DNA of 64,000 nucleotides, from positions 24,492,081 to 24,556,080 of the forward strand of contig NC_044919.1 of NCBI RefSeq assembly GCF_003576645.1, in the 5' to 3' direction. A model generated the notes under the pieces. It did not search any database and was not told where the DNA came from. It worked only from the letters and a program-made list of their open reading frames with translations. This stretch comes from Ipomoea triloba (lineage: Eukaryota; Streptophyta; Magnoliopsida; Solanales; Convolvulaceae). Both the position numbers and the translations under genes were made by a program. Shown here piece by piece: positions 21,181-32,800 of this stretch (position 1 is its first letter; every line of letters begins with the position of its first letter).

Positions 21181-24100
21181 AGTGAAGCTTTGTATTTTGT
21201 TATTCATTCCTGAACCAATAAGATCATACAATAATATAGTAACTAGGAGACTCAACAAACCCTTACAGAATGGGTGAGTAGTTAAGTCAAAACTAACGCT
21301 AACCACACACAACCTAATATCTCTAACACACCCCCTCAAGCACAATGTTGGAGGGTAACAACATTGAGCTTGGTCCTAAGGGTTCCAAAACGAGAAGATG
21401 GCAGTGGCTTTGTGAAGATATCGGCTAGTTGATCCTTCGTTGATAGAAAGTTAACCAAGAAGTCTCCAGAAACGACTATATCCCAAACAAAATGGTAGTC
21501 AATTTCGACATGCTTAGTTCTGGCGTGAAAACCGGGTTGGTACATAGATAGGTCGCTCCAAGATTGTCCCACCACAGAATAGCCGGTTGACTAGAGTGTA
21601 GGCCTAGCTCACGCAGCAACGACACAACCCATGTGACTTTCGGCGACATATCAGCCAACCCCTTGTATTCGGCCTCAGTCGAAGAACGTGCTATTGTCCG
21701 CTGCTTGCGAGACACCCAGGAGATTAAAGTGGTACTGAGAAACACTACATACCCACTTGTTGCCTTTCGGTCAACTGGGCATCTGGCCTAGTCAAAATCT
21801 GAATAGGCATGAATCTCGCACGAGGGGGAGGCTGTCAAACTCAGTCCATAGTCGAGCGTGCCTTTAACATAGCTGAAGACCCGCTTTAGGAGACCCTAGT
21901 GCTCATTGGTTGGAGCATGCATGAATTGACACAACCGGTTGACCGCACAGGAAAGATTAGGCCAAGTGATGGTCAAGTACTGAAGAGCTCCTGTTATACG
22001 CCAATACTATGTGTGATTGTCAAAGGGCTCAATTGTGGGCATCGAAGCCCGGCCGAGGGGGTGGCAAGTGGCTTGTAGTCAGACATCCTTACATGCTTCA
22101 AGAGGTCACACATATATCGTCGTTGAGAAAGAAGAAGGCCTTCGTCTACTGGCAGAGTTGCAATTCCCAGGAAAAAGTTGGGCTTGCCGAGATCCCGAAT
22201 CCTGAAAGTAGTGGAGAGACGAAGCAGAAGTGTGTCGATCAAAGCAGGATCATCACCTATCATAATGATGTTGTCCATGTAGACCAACAGGAATACTCGG
22301 GAGGTTCCGACCGAGTAGTGGAAGAGAGAGACGTCAGTCTTGGAAGCTGAAAAAACTCTAGTCAGTAGAAAATCATGTAGCCGTTTGAACCAAGCCCGAG
22401 GAGCCTAGTTTAATCCATACAGAGACCGTTGTAGTCAATGGACATGATCAGGATGCACCGGGTCTTCATTCCCTAGTGGCTATCGCTTGAACACAGTTTC
22501 AGCTAAGTGGCCATTCAAGAAGGCATTGTGCACATCTAGCTGTCGTAGGGTCTAGCCCTGAGATACTGAAATAGAGAAAAGTATATAGACCGTTATTGGC
22601 TTGACCACAGGACTAAATGTGTCCAAAAAGTCCTCACCGGCTGCCTAGTTGAGCCCTTTGGCCACCAGGCGAGCCTTATGGCGCTCTATAGACCCGTCCG
22701 CCTTGCGCTTGGTGTGATATACCCACTTACACCCAATGATATTCATACCCGGCTTAGCCGGTGTGAGTTGCCAGGTGTTGTTATGTAGTAGGGCATTGAA
22801 CTCCTGATCCAGGGCATCACGCGATTGTGGATGGGCTACATCCTGTGAGTAGCAAGTTGGGTTAGTGGTGACGGTTAGCGCATGAAATTGTTCACCAGTG
22901 CGCTGAGTCATGTGACAAAGACGCATGTCGTGGGCCCGTTCTTGTGGTTGAGCCCGTGGGATACGCCTCCTCGTTGTAGCAGCCGTGGCAGCACCCTGTA
23001 TAGCTAATGGAGCCTCCGCCGTCCCATTGAGACCTTAAAACTAGGCACGACTAGTGGCTGCTAGACCTTCAAAGATGAACCTAATGCAAAAGGGATGATG
23101 GATTTGTCAAATCGAACATGGCGACAGATGAAGGTTTTCCTAGTATCAAGACTCATGCAATGGTAACCCCTAAATGACGTAGGATATCCTAAGAATACAC
23201 AGGGTGCTAAACGAAACTCTATCTTGTGCTGATTGTATGGTCGAAGATAGGGGTAGCAACGACACCCGAAAACTCGTAGGAAAGTGTATGAGAGAGGCGT
23301 TTTATGGAGTTTAGAATATGGGCTAGCAAACCGTAGGACAGGGGTAGGCAAGCGGTTTATAAGATAGGTAGTGGTTTCAAAGGTTGAATCCCAATGTTTT
23401 AACGGAACTAAGCTTTCAGCGAGTAGGGCCAACCCGGTTTCGACAATGTGTGTATTCCGGTGCTCAACCTGCCCGTTTTGCTCGTGCGCATAGGCACAAG
23501 ATTGCCTATGCACAATACCAACAGACTCAAACAAAGTATGTAAACTGCAGTATTCACCCCCTAAATTAGACTGTATGGCCTTTATAGAACGTTTAAACAT
23601 ACGTTCGACCAAAACACGAAATAGTTCAAAAACCTTGTAAATATCATACTTTAAACGTAAGGGATAAAACCAACAAAAATGGGAATAATTGTCCACAAAT
23701 AAAACAAAATAGTAAAAATCGTTCGCAGAAATAACGGGGGCGGGCCCCAAATGTCCGTGTACACAAGGTCCAAAATATTATCACTAGAGGAATTTATTCT
23801 ATCTAGAGGGAAACGGGAAGATTTGCCAAGTTGGCAAGCTGAACACAACCCCGACAAACCATATTTATTTGTAGTGATTGGACAATTCTACAGGACACGT
23901 TGGAGGACACAAGCATGCAGGTGGCCCAACCTACGGCGCCAAACTGGGGATGAAGCTCTAGCACTTAGATATGCAAGGTGAGACTAGGGGACCGTCAGCC
24001 TATATAAGCCACCCGTACTAAGACCTTTAAGAAGCACCGCCTTGGTGATGCAGTTCTTCACAACAAAGAAATCAGGATGAAACTCAAAAAACATGTTATT

Positions 24101-25496
24101 ATTATTTGTGAACCGTTGAATAGAAAAAAGTGACACATAGAGATCAGGCACATGTAGTATATTTGAAAGACTCAAGGATTTAGACATAGAAGGAATAGTT
24201 GCATGACCAATACGGGAAATACCCAAACCTGTACCATTGTAGACCCGAAGAACATCGCCTCCGTTGTACTCCTCGAACTGAGTCAGCATTATGGCATCTG
24301 GCGTCGCATGTGAAGAGGCACCAGTGTATGGGTACCACGCGTCAATTTCAGTCAGAGCACTCCCGTCACCGCAACATTGAAGTATTGAAAAGCCGTGTGG
24401 CCGTGCGACTGGCAGATCTGACATTGGGGTGTGCCACCGCGTCCACGACCCTGACCACCATGCCCACCATGCCGTCCCCGTCCGTGACCACCCTACGCCT
24501 GTTGATTTCCAGAACCACCATCTCCATGCTGTCGACGTCCACGTCCAGCAAACATCGTGGCGGGAGATCCACTGGAGAAGGCGTCGCCACCCGACGTAAA
24601 ATCGTTGGCGTAGATGAATTGTTGTGCCTATAGGAAATCAGACAGTTGCAGAATTGAGACGGGAGTACCTGAGACAGCTAGAGACTTCGCCATGGCGCGG
24701 AATTCCGGTCGGAGGCCACGAAAGATATATAGGTTCTGCTTATCGAGGGAGATTGGGCGTCCGGCGAGGGCAAGGTCTTTGACCAGCAGCTATGCCCGAC
24801 CAAGGTACTCCGTCGACAAGCTGTCTCCTTGGCGAAGTGATTGAAACAGCCCTAGCAAATTGAGGCACCGAGCACGCGTAGAGGACCCCAGCGTCGCCGT
24901 GATGGAGAGCCAAACCTCTCGAGAAGTGGTGCGACCGACGACGAGATACATTATTACCTCGTTGGAGAGTGACGAGATGAGGAGGGAGAGTATGGAATGG
25001 TACTGTTGGACCCAAACATCGTACGCCATTGGTCGTGGTGGTGGACGTTGCGTCGGCGGAGGCACCATTGCCGGTGGTTGTGACAGCATTGAGGACAGCC
25101 GGTGGGCACGGCAAGACGCCGTTGACATACCTGAGTAGACCTTGGTCGCGAAGAAACGAAACCAACTGGGTGCGCCAGAACAAGTAATTTCGTGTGTTGA
25201 GTTTGATCTACACGAAATGGTGAGCCGACTAGTGGGTTTGGGGAGGTGGCTGGAGACTGGACGGTAGCGGCAGCCACCGTACGCTCGGAGGAGTTGGTTG
25301 ACATTGTTGGGGGAAGAGGATGGATAGACCTAACGCTATCTGATACCAAGTGAAGCTGTGTATTCTGTTATTCATTCCTGAACCAATACGATCATACAAT
25401 AATATAATAACTAGGAGACTCAACAAACCCCTACAGAATGGGTGAGTAGTTAAGTCAAAACTAACTCTAACCACACACAACCTAATATCTCTAACA
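21181..25496 (-). mobile_element. Decayed Ty1/copia element with LTRs and target duplication
   Basis: 4.3 kb, minus orientation. LTRs of 148 bp at 21181-21328 and 25349-25496 start TGTTAGAGATATTAGG on the minus strand and differ at about six positions by eye. A primer site TGGTATCAGA (initiator-Met tRNA type) abuts the 5' LTR at 25339-25348 and a polypurine run CTTGAGGGGGTG abuts the 3' LTR. ACTTG is duplicated at 21176-21180 and 25497-25501. It is inserted in the inverted-repeat element described at 20719. Confidence 0.92.
21336..25349 (-). pseudogene. Copia polyprotein pseudogene (gag-protease-integrase-RT-RNase H)
   Basis: Minus strand, in coding order. Gag pieces lie at about 24740-25349, a glycine-rich tract at about 24430-24590, protease remains with YTGASSHATPD at about 24325 (usual DTGA is YTGA), the pre-integrase HHCC end with CSACQLGKS at about 23840, integrase at 23061-23750, reverse transcriptase pieces at 22645-22926 and 21994-22287, and RNase H at 21336-21745. 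Key residues are lost: the second integrase Asp is Asn (IQSNLGGEY), and the RT active site reads YMDN instead of YVDD. Many stops, several as TAG in place of Trp/Gln codons. Non-functional. Confidence 0.9.
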
Positions 25497-25501
25497 ACTT
25501 G

Positions 25502-25660
25502 CACCAAAGTTCGAGTTATTTACGAAAATTCTACCGCATTTTTTTTAAGATTACATTATCTTATCCATTAAATCTAGACACGTGGATGGCTACGATTGGG
25601 TCTCAATTCTGTCTTGGGCATTGGTTCTCACCTGAACGCGCCTCCTCTCTCTCTCTATAT
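25502..25660. mobile_element. Right half of the (TA)n-associated inverted-repeat element
   Basis: After the duplicated ACTTG the sequence continues the interrupted element and ends with the inverted repeat CACGTGGATGGCTACGAT .. GGTTCTCACCTGAACGCG, then (CT)n and (TA)n. The arm is about 75-80 bp and matches the left arm with scattered differences. Confidence 0.6.
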
Positions 25661-26856
25661 ATATATATATATACACTAATATTAAAGTGCATCCACATGT
25701 TCCCGTGAGTCATGTGAGGCCCTCTCTAAGTGCACACAAGCTACTATACGAATGCTCACAAGGTAGTTTGTGTGCATTCATGCTGGGTGGATTACACACA
25801 ATCTAATCTTTGTGCATTCGTGTAATAGCTTCTGTGCACTTAAGAAGAGTCTCACGAGAAGAGGTGGATGGTCTCATTTGATTATTACCATATACCAATC
25901 AATTCGCTTTATAGAACATAGAAGCGCTCTAATTTAATAATAAATCAAAACCAAATCATTCAATTTTCTTTCATCTCAGTTCAGTACGAATAACTCAAAT
26001 CGAAATGTCCATCGTTAAATGCAATTAATTGACATGGTAATTTATACCTTCTGATTTCTTTGTGTATACTTATTTATTCTTTTTGTAAATTCTTTTGAGT
26101 TTTATATTTCTTTTTTTTTCTTTGTACATTAATTGTTTCTATTATTTCTTTATTGTGATATTTTTCATCACATGTTAAAATTAATTGCGAAATGTGCAAT
26201 ATTTCTCCTAGTTGACAAAATAAATATATTTAAATAGAGATTTTAAAATTAATAACTTGTACAACTACATGACATTGATTGGTTTATGCATGCTTATCAT
26301 TCCTTCTTGTATAAAACTATTCAGCCATTATGTGGTCTTGACACTTGAGATAGTAAAATATAATTGATCATATTTACCAAAAAAAATAATAATTGATCAT
26401 GACTAAAAGTAGTTTCTTTTTAAATATTTTGTTGTAACGAAAACAATATTCATATCAAAATTTATATATAACCCTAAAAAAATTAATAAAAAAATGTTTT
26501 AATATCTCAGTCATTATATTAAGATGTGTTTTGACCCTTAGGGAAGGGAATATATAACATATAAAAGTAGAGATCACTACAATTTAGTTCTGATTCCAAA
26601 TTATTATTTCATGATTCAATGTTTTGAGGAATTGATATCAAAATATTGTATTAAAGGTTTAGTTTTGATTCCTTGAACCAAGTTCTTTTGAAAGCTTTAA
26701 TTTTGTATTTTTCATTCTTTTTAATTTTGTTTTCAGCTTTATAATTTCTATTTCAAAATTATCCAAGTTCAACTTTTAAAGAGATTATTTTTTAATTTCT
26801 AAAACAACTTTAAAATCAAACATTTTAAATTTTAAAGTAAATAATAATAATAATAA
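25661..26856. other. AT-rich intergenic DNA
   Basis: 25680-25890 has GTGCATTC/GTGCACTTA-type phrases and inverted TCATGTGAGGCCCTCT/GAGTCTCACGAGAAG-like ends, probably another (TA)n-associated repeat. The rest is AT-rich with no gene or clear repeat that I can see. Confidence 0.5.
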
Positions 26857-27865
26857 GGCTAAAGTATCATTTCATACCCTGAACTATATCGAGTTATTCA
26901 TGCCGCACACTGACCTTTCATAAGGTACATTTCGAGTCACAAACCATTCATTTTTTTCATCTAGTAATTTTCACAAGTTACCAAGTTATTATATGATGAC
27001 ATAGCACAAGTTATTAGCTGATGTGGACTTTCTTTTTAAGTCAAACCCAAATTTTTCAGTCAACCCCATAATCAGATGCCTCATGCCGTCCCTTCGCTGC
27101 GCCTCTAGCTGAACCAGCGTTCCTTAGACCAAATCACCACAGCTCCTCCACAATCCGCTGCTCCTCCCCTACCTTGCGAACATCTTCTCTCGAAATTCTC
27201 ATTTTTTTTCCCAACAATTCTCACCTCCAAAATTTCATGACATGTGCAACACTACCCTATTTACACCAATATGTTTACCTCGCCTGCCAGCTGGCCAAGA
27301 AAGGCTCTACCGTCATCTTCATCAACAGCCATTCCTGCATGTCTATTCAACCGCCGAGACGACGACTAGTTCATGCCACGCTCCTGCATGTCTATTTCAC
27401 CCACATTGAGGAGGCTCTCAAAAAAATCTTGACGTCCTCTGTTAGCTTAAAATGTCTGGTACAGGAGAAGAGATGAGGATTGGAAAGTGGGTGATGGACA
27501 AGGTTGTCTAAGCTTTTGTTTGTCTTTGTCAGCATTCCCTTAAAACTTGGCTTAAACGTGATGTTCAAAGGGATAACTTTTCTATTTTGCATTAATGAGC
27601 TTATATAACCATTAGGAAGATATATGTTTATGCCTTTTTTTGTTCAGTAAGTGGGATATACCGGTGACTGGGTTGGAAAAAGTATTAGAAGAAAGTAAAA
27701 AAAAAAGGTCCATGTCAGCATTGATTACCTGCAACCTGTAGGTAAGCTGTGACAATTGCTAGATGAAAAAAATTAATGGTTTGTGACTCGAAATAGACCT
27801 TATGAAAGGTCAGGGTGCGACATGAATAATCTGATATAGTTCATGGTGCGGGATGACACTTTAGC
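26857..27865. mobile_element. Inverted-repeat DNA element, copy 1 (Mutator-like or fold-back)
   Basis: About 1.0 kb. Terminal inverted repeats of at least 130 bp begin GGCTAAAGTATCATTTCATA and end in GATGACACTTTAGC. It sits inside a (TAA)n run, so any target duplication cannot be resolved. The interior at 27100-27480 has higher GC and an open frame, suggesting captured DNA. A second element of the same family begins 17 bp downstream in the same orientation. Confidence 0.75.
27174..27476 (+). pseudogene. Possible captured glycosyltransferase-like fragment
   Basis: An open frame of 100 codons inside the inverted-repeat element. Residues about 30-52 (LHQYVYLACQLAKKGSTVIF) resemble the N-terminal acceptor-side motif of plant UDP-glycosyltransferases, in which a GH..PFV.LA..LA..G.TVTFV pattern occurs. 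The catalytic His equivalent is not in place and no PSPG box is present. The match is short and could be chance. If real, this is a gene fragment carried by the element. Confidence 0.28.
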
Positions 27866-27881
27866 ATAATAATAATAATAA

Positions 27882-28783
27882 GGCTAAAGTGTCATTCCGC
27901 ACCATGAACTATATTGGATTATTCATGCCGCACCTTTAACTTTTATAACGTCCATTTTGATACACAAACTATTAATTTTTTTTCATCTATCATTTTTCAC
28001 AAGTTACCAGATTACTATAATGACATGGCACAGGTAATTAGCTTATGTGGATCTTCTTTTTAAGTTAACCCAAAATTTTTAAGTAAACCCCAAAAATCAA
28101 CGCCTCACGCTGCCCCTCCCCTGTGCCTTCAGTCGGACCAGTGCTCACTAGACCAAATCACCACAGCCCCTCCACAATCCACTGCTCCTCCCCTCCGAGC
28201 CCATCGACGACCTGCCTAGGGGTGACCGCGGTTCGTTCCGGTTCCGAACCGCCGGTTCACGGTTCTAAGGTTACACAAACCAGAATCGGAACCTTATATA
28301 AAGGTTCAGGTTCCGGTTCCGGTTCAACATGAATTTTTTTTAGTATATATAGTTATATATAATGTTTTATTATTACAAAAAACATATTATAAATTTTTAT
28401 TATTTTTATTTTTATTATTATTATTTTGGCTACTGCCTACTGGCAGTAGCTAAATATAATTATATATATATATATATTTAGCTACTGCCAGTAGCTAAAT
28501 GCCTAAATATAAGAATTTTTTTTATTTTTATTTTACGGTTCCGGTACCGGTTGTTGGGCTGGAGAAGGTTTAGAAGAAAACAAAAAAAAAATCAAAAAAA
28601 AAAGAGGAAAACAAAAAAATAAGTTCAAATCAGCATAGATTACCTATAACTTATAAGTAACCTGTAAAAATTGATAGATGAAAAAAAAATTAATGGTTTG
28701 TGTATCGAAATAGACCTTATGAAAGTTCAAGGTACGACATGAATAATCTAATATAGTTCATGGTTCGGGATGACACTTTAGCC
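27882..28783. mobile_element. Inverted-repeat DNA element, copy 2
   Basis: 902 bp with the same ends (GGCTAAAGTGTCATTCC and TGACACTTTAGCC), directly following copy 1 head to tail. It shares the subterminal block around CCAAATCACCACAGC with copy 1 (about 27128 and 28150), but lacks the frame at 27174; a GGTTCCGG-rich insertion is found there instead. Confidence 0.75.
28217..28555. mobile_element. Truncated hAT-like element
   Basis: Begins TAGGGGTGACCGCGGTTC followed by repeated GGTTCCGGTTCC, the usual look of plant hAT termini. A second block of the motif occurs at 28537-28555, but the expected terminal CACCCCTA is absent, so the right end is lost. Inside, 28437-28500 forms a perfect long hairpin from inverted CTACTGCCAGTAGCTAAAT arms. 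Confidence 0.45.
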
Positions 28784-28784
28784 T

Positions 28785-28856
28785 AATAATAATAATAATA
28801 ATAATAATTATTATTATTATTATTATTATTGTTATTATTATTATTATTATTATTTA
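28785..28856. repeat. (TAA)n/(TTA)n microsatellite
   Basis: TAA repeats switch to TTA repeats at about 28810, making a potential hairpin. Confidence 0.95.
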
Positions 28857-29001
28857 GGCTTGCACTTCATTTGACCAAGCAAGGTTGCTAACTTTAACTT
28901 AGAAATATTTTACGTACTTTTTTTTTGTTTGGAATGGGAATCACCCAATTTTGGACAGAAACAAGCGGTTCCCGTTCTTGTAATTTAGAAGTAGAGATGT
29001 G

Positions 29002-29136
29002 GATGAGAACTGAATATTGTATTGATTCAATTGAACAATTACAATGATGAGGAATAGGAGATATATATACAAGGGGAGTCTCAGGTAGAGTAGGATAGCT
29101 AGTCCTAACGTGACTCAAACTCAGAGAGTCCTAATA
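29002..29136 (-). repeat. 3' LTR of the young copia element
   Basis: 135 bp. On the minus strand it starts TATTAGGACTCTC and ends GTTCTCATC; one visible difference from the 5' copy. Confidence 0.93.
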
Positions 29137-29143
29137 CTCCCCC

Positions 29144-29840
29144 TCAAGCGCAGGGTAAACTACTAACCTGAAGCTTGTCCCTAAGAAAAGAAAATCTAGG
29201 ACTAGGCAAAGCTTTTGTAAAGATATCAGCTAATTGATCTTTTGTGGAAATAAAGTTAACCTGAATATCTCCATTGGCAACCCTATCTCTAACAAAGTGG
29301 TAGTCAATCTCCACGTGCTTAGTTCTTGCATGAAAAATTGGATTCGCACACATATAAGTAGCACCAAGATTGTCACACCATAATTTGGGAGTAAGGATGC
29401 CATCAATTTTGATCTCACGCAGCAAGGACATGATCCATATGACCTCAGCACAAACATCAGCCAAGGCTTTATACTCAGCTTCCGTGGATGATCTTGCAAC
29501 TGTCTTCTGTTTCTTGCACACCCAAGAGATAAGATTGGTGCCAAGAAACACTGCATACCCACTAGTAGATTTACGGTCCTCAGGACAACCAGCCCAGTCA
29601 GAATCAGAGAAAGCATGAAGCTCTCTAGAATTTGACTGAGTTACACGCAAGCCGAATGAGAGGGTGCCTTTGACATACCTGAGCACTCGTTTTAGCTGCT
29701 CCAAGTGAGACAATGTTGGAGCATGCATATGTTGACACAATTGATTGACCGCAAAGGATAAGTCTGGCCGTGTAATTGTGAGATACTGGAGAGCACCAGC
29801 CAAACTCCTGTATTTCGTTGGATCTTCATATGAATCTGAA
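29144..29840 (-). CDS. Copia RNase H portion, out of frame with the main ORF
   Basis: Continues the polyprotein after a one-base shift near 29842. The first residues finish the RT connection domain, then [19 protein letters not shown], the RNase H block with [20 protein letters not shown], the acidic EAEYKAL and the [12 protein letters not shown] end. The C-terminus is close to the polypurine tract, as is usual for copia. Acidic RNase H residues appear kept. Loss of frame means this copy would not make a full polyprotein unless the shift is a sequencing error. Confidence 0.9.
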
Positions 29841-32800
29841 TTAAGAAATAGGAGTGGTGAGAGGTTTACAATCAGTCATTCTAGCCCGTTTCAAGATGTC
29901 TGACATGTACCGCTGCTGAGAAAGAATAACACCATTGCTAGTTTTGACTAGCTCAATTCCAAGAAAGAAACCAGGTTCACCAAGATCTCTAATTTTGAAA
30001 GCATTAGACAGTTTAGAGACTAAATCAGACACTAGTAGCTCATCAGTCCCCATTACCAAAATGTCATCAACATATACTAAAAGATACACACATGCAGAAC
30101 CACGAGAGTAATAGAATAATGACACATCAGTCTTTGAAGCTATAAACCCAACAGAGAGTAAAAAAGTATGCAGCCGATTAAACCAAGCCCGTGGAGCTTG
30201 CTTTAAGCCATATAAGGAACGCCTCAATAGACAAACGTGATCAGGCAATTGAGCATCAGCATACCCGGGTGGTTGACGCATATAAACAGTCTTAGCCAAA
30301 TCACTATTCAAAAATGCATTGTGTACGTCAAGCTGCCTAACCACCCAACCTGAGGAAATAGCCAAACTCAAAAGCAATCTGACTGTAGTGGGTTTCACAA
30401 CTGGACTAAAGGTCTCAAAAAAGTCCTGACCAGGAACTTGATTAAACCCTTTCGCCACAAGTCTCGCCTTATGCCTCTCTATTGAACCATCAGCTTTACG
30501 TTTAGTACGAAAAACCCACTTACACCCAATCACATTCATACCTGGGCGAGGAGGAACTAGAACCCAAGTCTGATTGTGCAAAAGTGCATTGAACTTTAGA
30601 TCCATTGCCTCTCGCCATTCAGAAAATTTAACTGCCTGAGTGTAGCAAGTGGGCTCGGTAGGACAGGCCTGAGCAAAGAGAGCCAAAAGTGGAGCCACAG
30701 ACCGACTCCTCGTAGCCATTGCATGAGAGCGAACAGTCGGACGTGTGGACTTGCCACGGGGTCGTCCTCTTTGACGAGTAGGAGCAGCAGTGGTGGTGAC
30801 AGGAGAATCAGCCTGAGCAGAATCAGCAAGAGAAGATGGCAATACCTGTAAAACCGATTCAGCCCACGGCTTCTGCACAGAGGGAGGAGATGGCACAGCA
30901 ACCCTACTAACAAAGGGAAACACATTCTCGTCAAAGTGTACATGTCTGCAGATATAAATCTTATTAGTCGTTAAGTCCATGCATCTGTACCCCCTAAAAG
31001 ACTCAGGATAACGTAAGAAGACACAAGGAGATGACCGATACGACATTTTGTGACGATTATAAGGACGCAAGTGAGGATAACAAAGACAACCAAACACACG
31101 AAGAAAAGAGTATGAGGGAGAAGATTTATGTAACAATAAATGAGGACTGGAATTCTGCAAAACACTAGATGGCATTCTATTAATCAAGTAAACAACAGTT
31201 TCAAAAGCAAAGTCCCAAAAACGAGATGGAACAGACGCACGAGCNAGAACAGTATGTAACTTTTTGTATTCAGCTCCTAAGTCCGACTGAATAGCCTTAA
31301 TTTTGCGATTAAATGACCGTTCAACTAAGGCACGAAACTTGTCAAAAATGGCATACAAGTCAGACTTCAATTTCATAGGATAATACCACGTGTAACGAGA
31401 ATGGTCATCAACAAAAAGAACAAAATAACGATAACCAGAAGAAGACAAAACAGGAGCTGGTCCCCAAATATCAGTATAAATCAAATCAAGAATATTCGAA
31501 CTAACAGAGTCTACACGTGGCAAAGGGAAACGAGCAGACTTGCCCAATTGACACGCAGAACACAAAGAAGAAGTACAACGATTATTGCGACTAGAACCAC
31601 TAACAGAACAAAAAGGAAGAATACGATCTAAGACTCGTTGATGAGGATGTCCCAAACGATCATGCCATACGGAAGAGGAAGCACGGGACGAGATAAATGC
31701 ACGGGGACTGTTTTTCGGAATGGGCAGCGTGTAGAGACCACCGCAACTATTACCGCGAAGAAGAATTGCCTTGGTTGCTATATCCTTCACAACAAAAAAG
31801 GATGGATGAAACTCAAAAAAGACTTTATTATCTTTTGCAAAGCGTTGCACAGATAAAAGAGAGGAAGACAAACCAGGAACATGTAAAATATCAGACATCC
31901 TAAATACTTTAGACGGGGTAGAAAAAGAAGCATGACCAGTATGACTAATAAGCAAACCTGTACCATCACCAACTCGAAGAACATCACCACCAGTGTACTC
32001 TTCAGATGTAGAGAGCGCAGCAATATCAGGGGTCGCGTGATTTGTCGCCCCAGTGTCTGGAATCCAAAGATGCGAGTCAGACACAAGATTCGGCGCATCC
32101 TCAGCATATGTTAAATGAGCTTGGAGTCCACGGCCAATTAAAGAAAAACAGGCTGGTGCAAGATGGCCATAATTGCCACATAATTGGCATTGAGGCTGCC
32201 AATTACCACCACGTCGCCCACGTGACCTGCCATCGCCATGCGAGCCACGTCTACGCTGCACATCACCGCCCTGCTGCTGCTGCTGGTCGGCGAAAACAGC
32301 ACCGCCACGTGACTGATTCCCACCGCGGCTATTCGATCCGCCACACCAAGACCGCGACCGACCTCCACTACCACGCTGGCCAACAAAAGCCGCAGCTGTA
32401 AGGGCTGGAACACTGCCATAGCTATCACCGATAGCGAACTCATGCGAGCCAAGGAGATCGGCGAGTTCGGGAAGACGCACCGGCTGACCTCGAACATTCA
32501 AAAAGGCTACGACAGAGTGATATTCTGGACATAAACCTCTGAAAATATACATATTCTGATCCTCCAAAGGAACCGCACGGCCAACAAGAGCTAGATCTTC
32601 CACCATAACTTGCGCACGAGCAATGTAGTCGACGGCGGAGGCATCACCTTGGCGTATTGTTTGCAGCTGTCCAAGAATATGCATAATCCGAGCTTGACTG
32701 GAAGAAGCGAGAGCCTGCTCAAGCGCCAACCAGAGATCACGCGACGTAGTGCAACCAATTGCGAGGTACATAACTTCCGACAAAAGTGAAGAGATTAACA

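Noticed and set aside
23384..25138. Several plus-strand frames of 60-144 codons
   Set aside because: Antisense shadows of the copia polyprotein on the minus strand.
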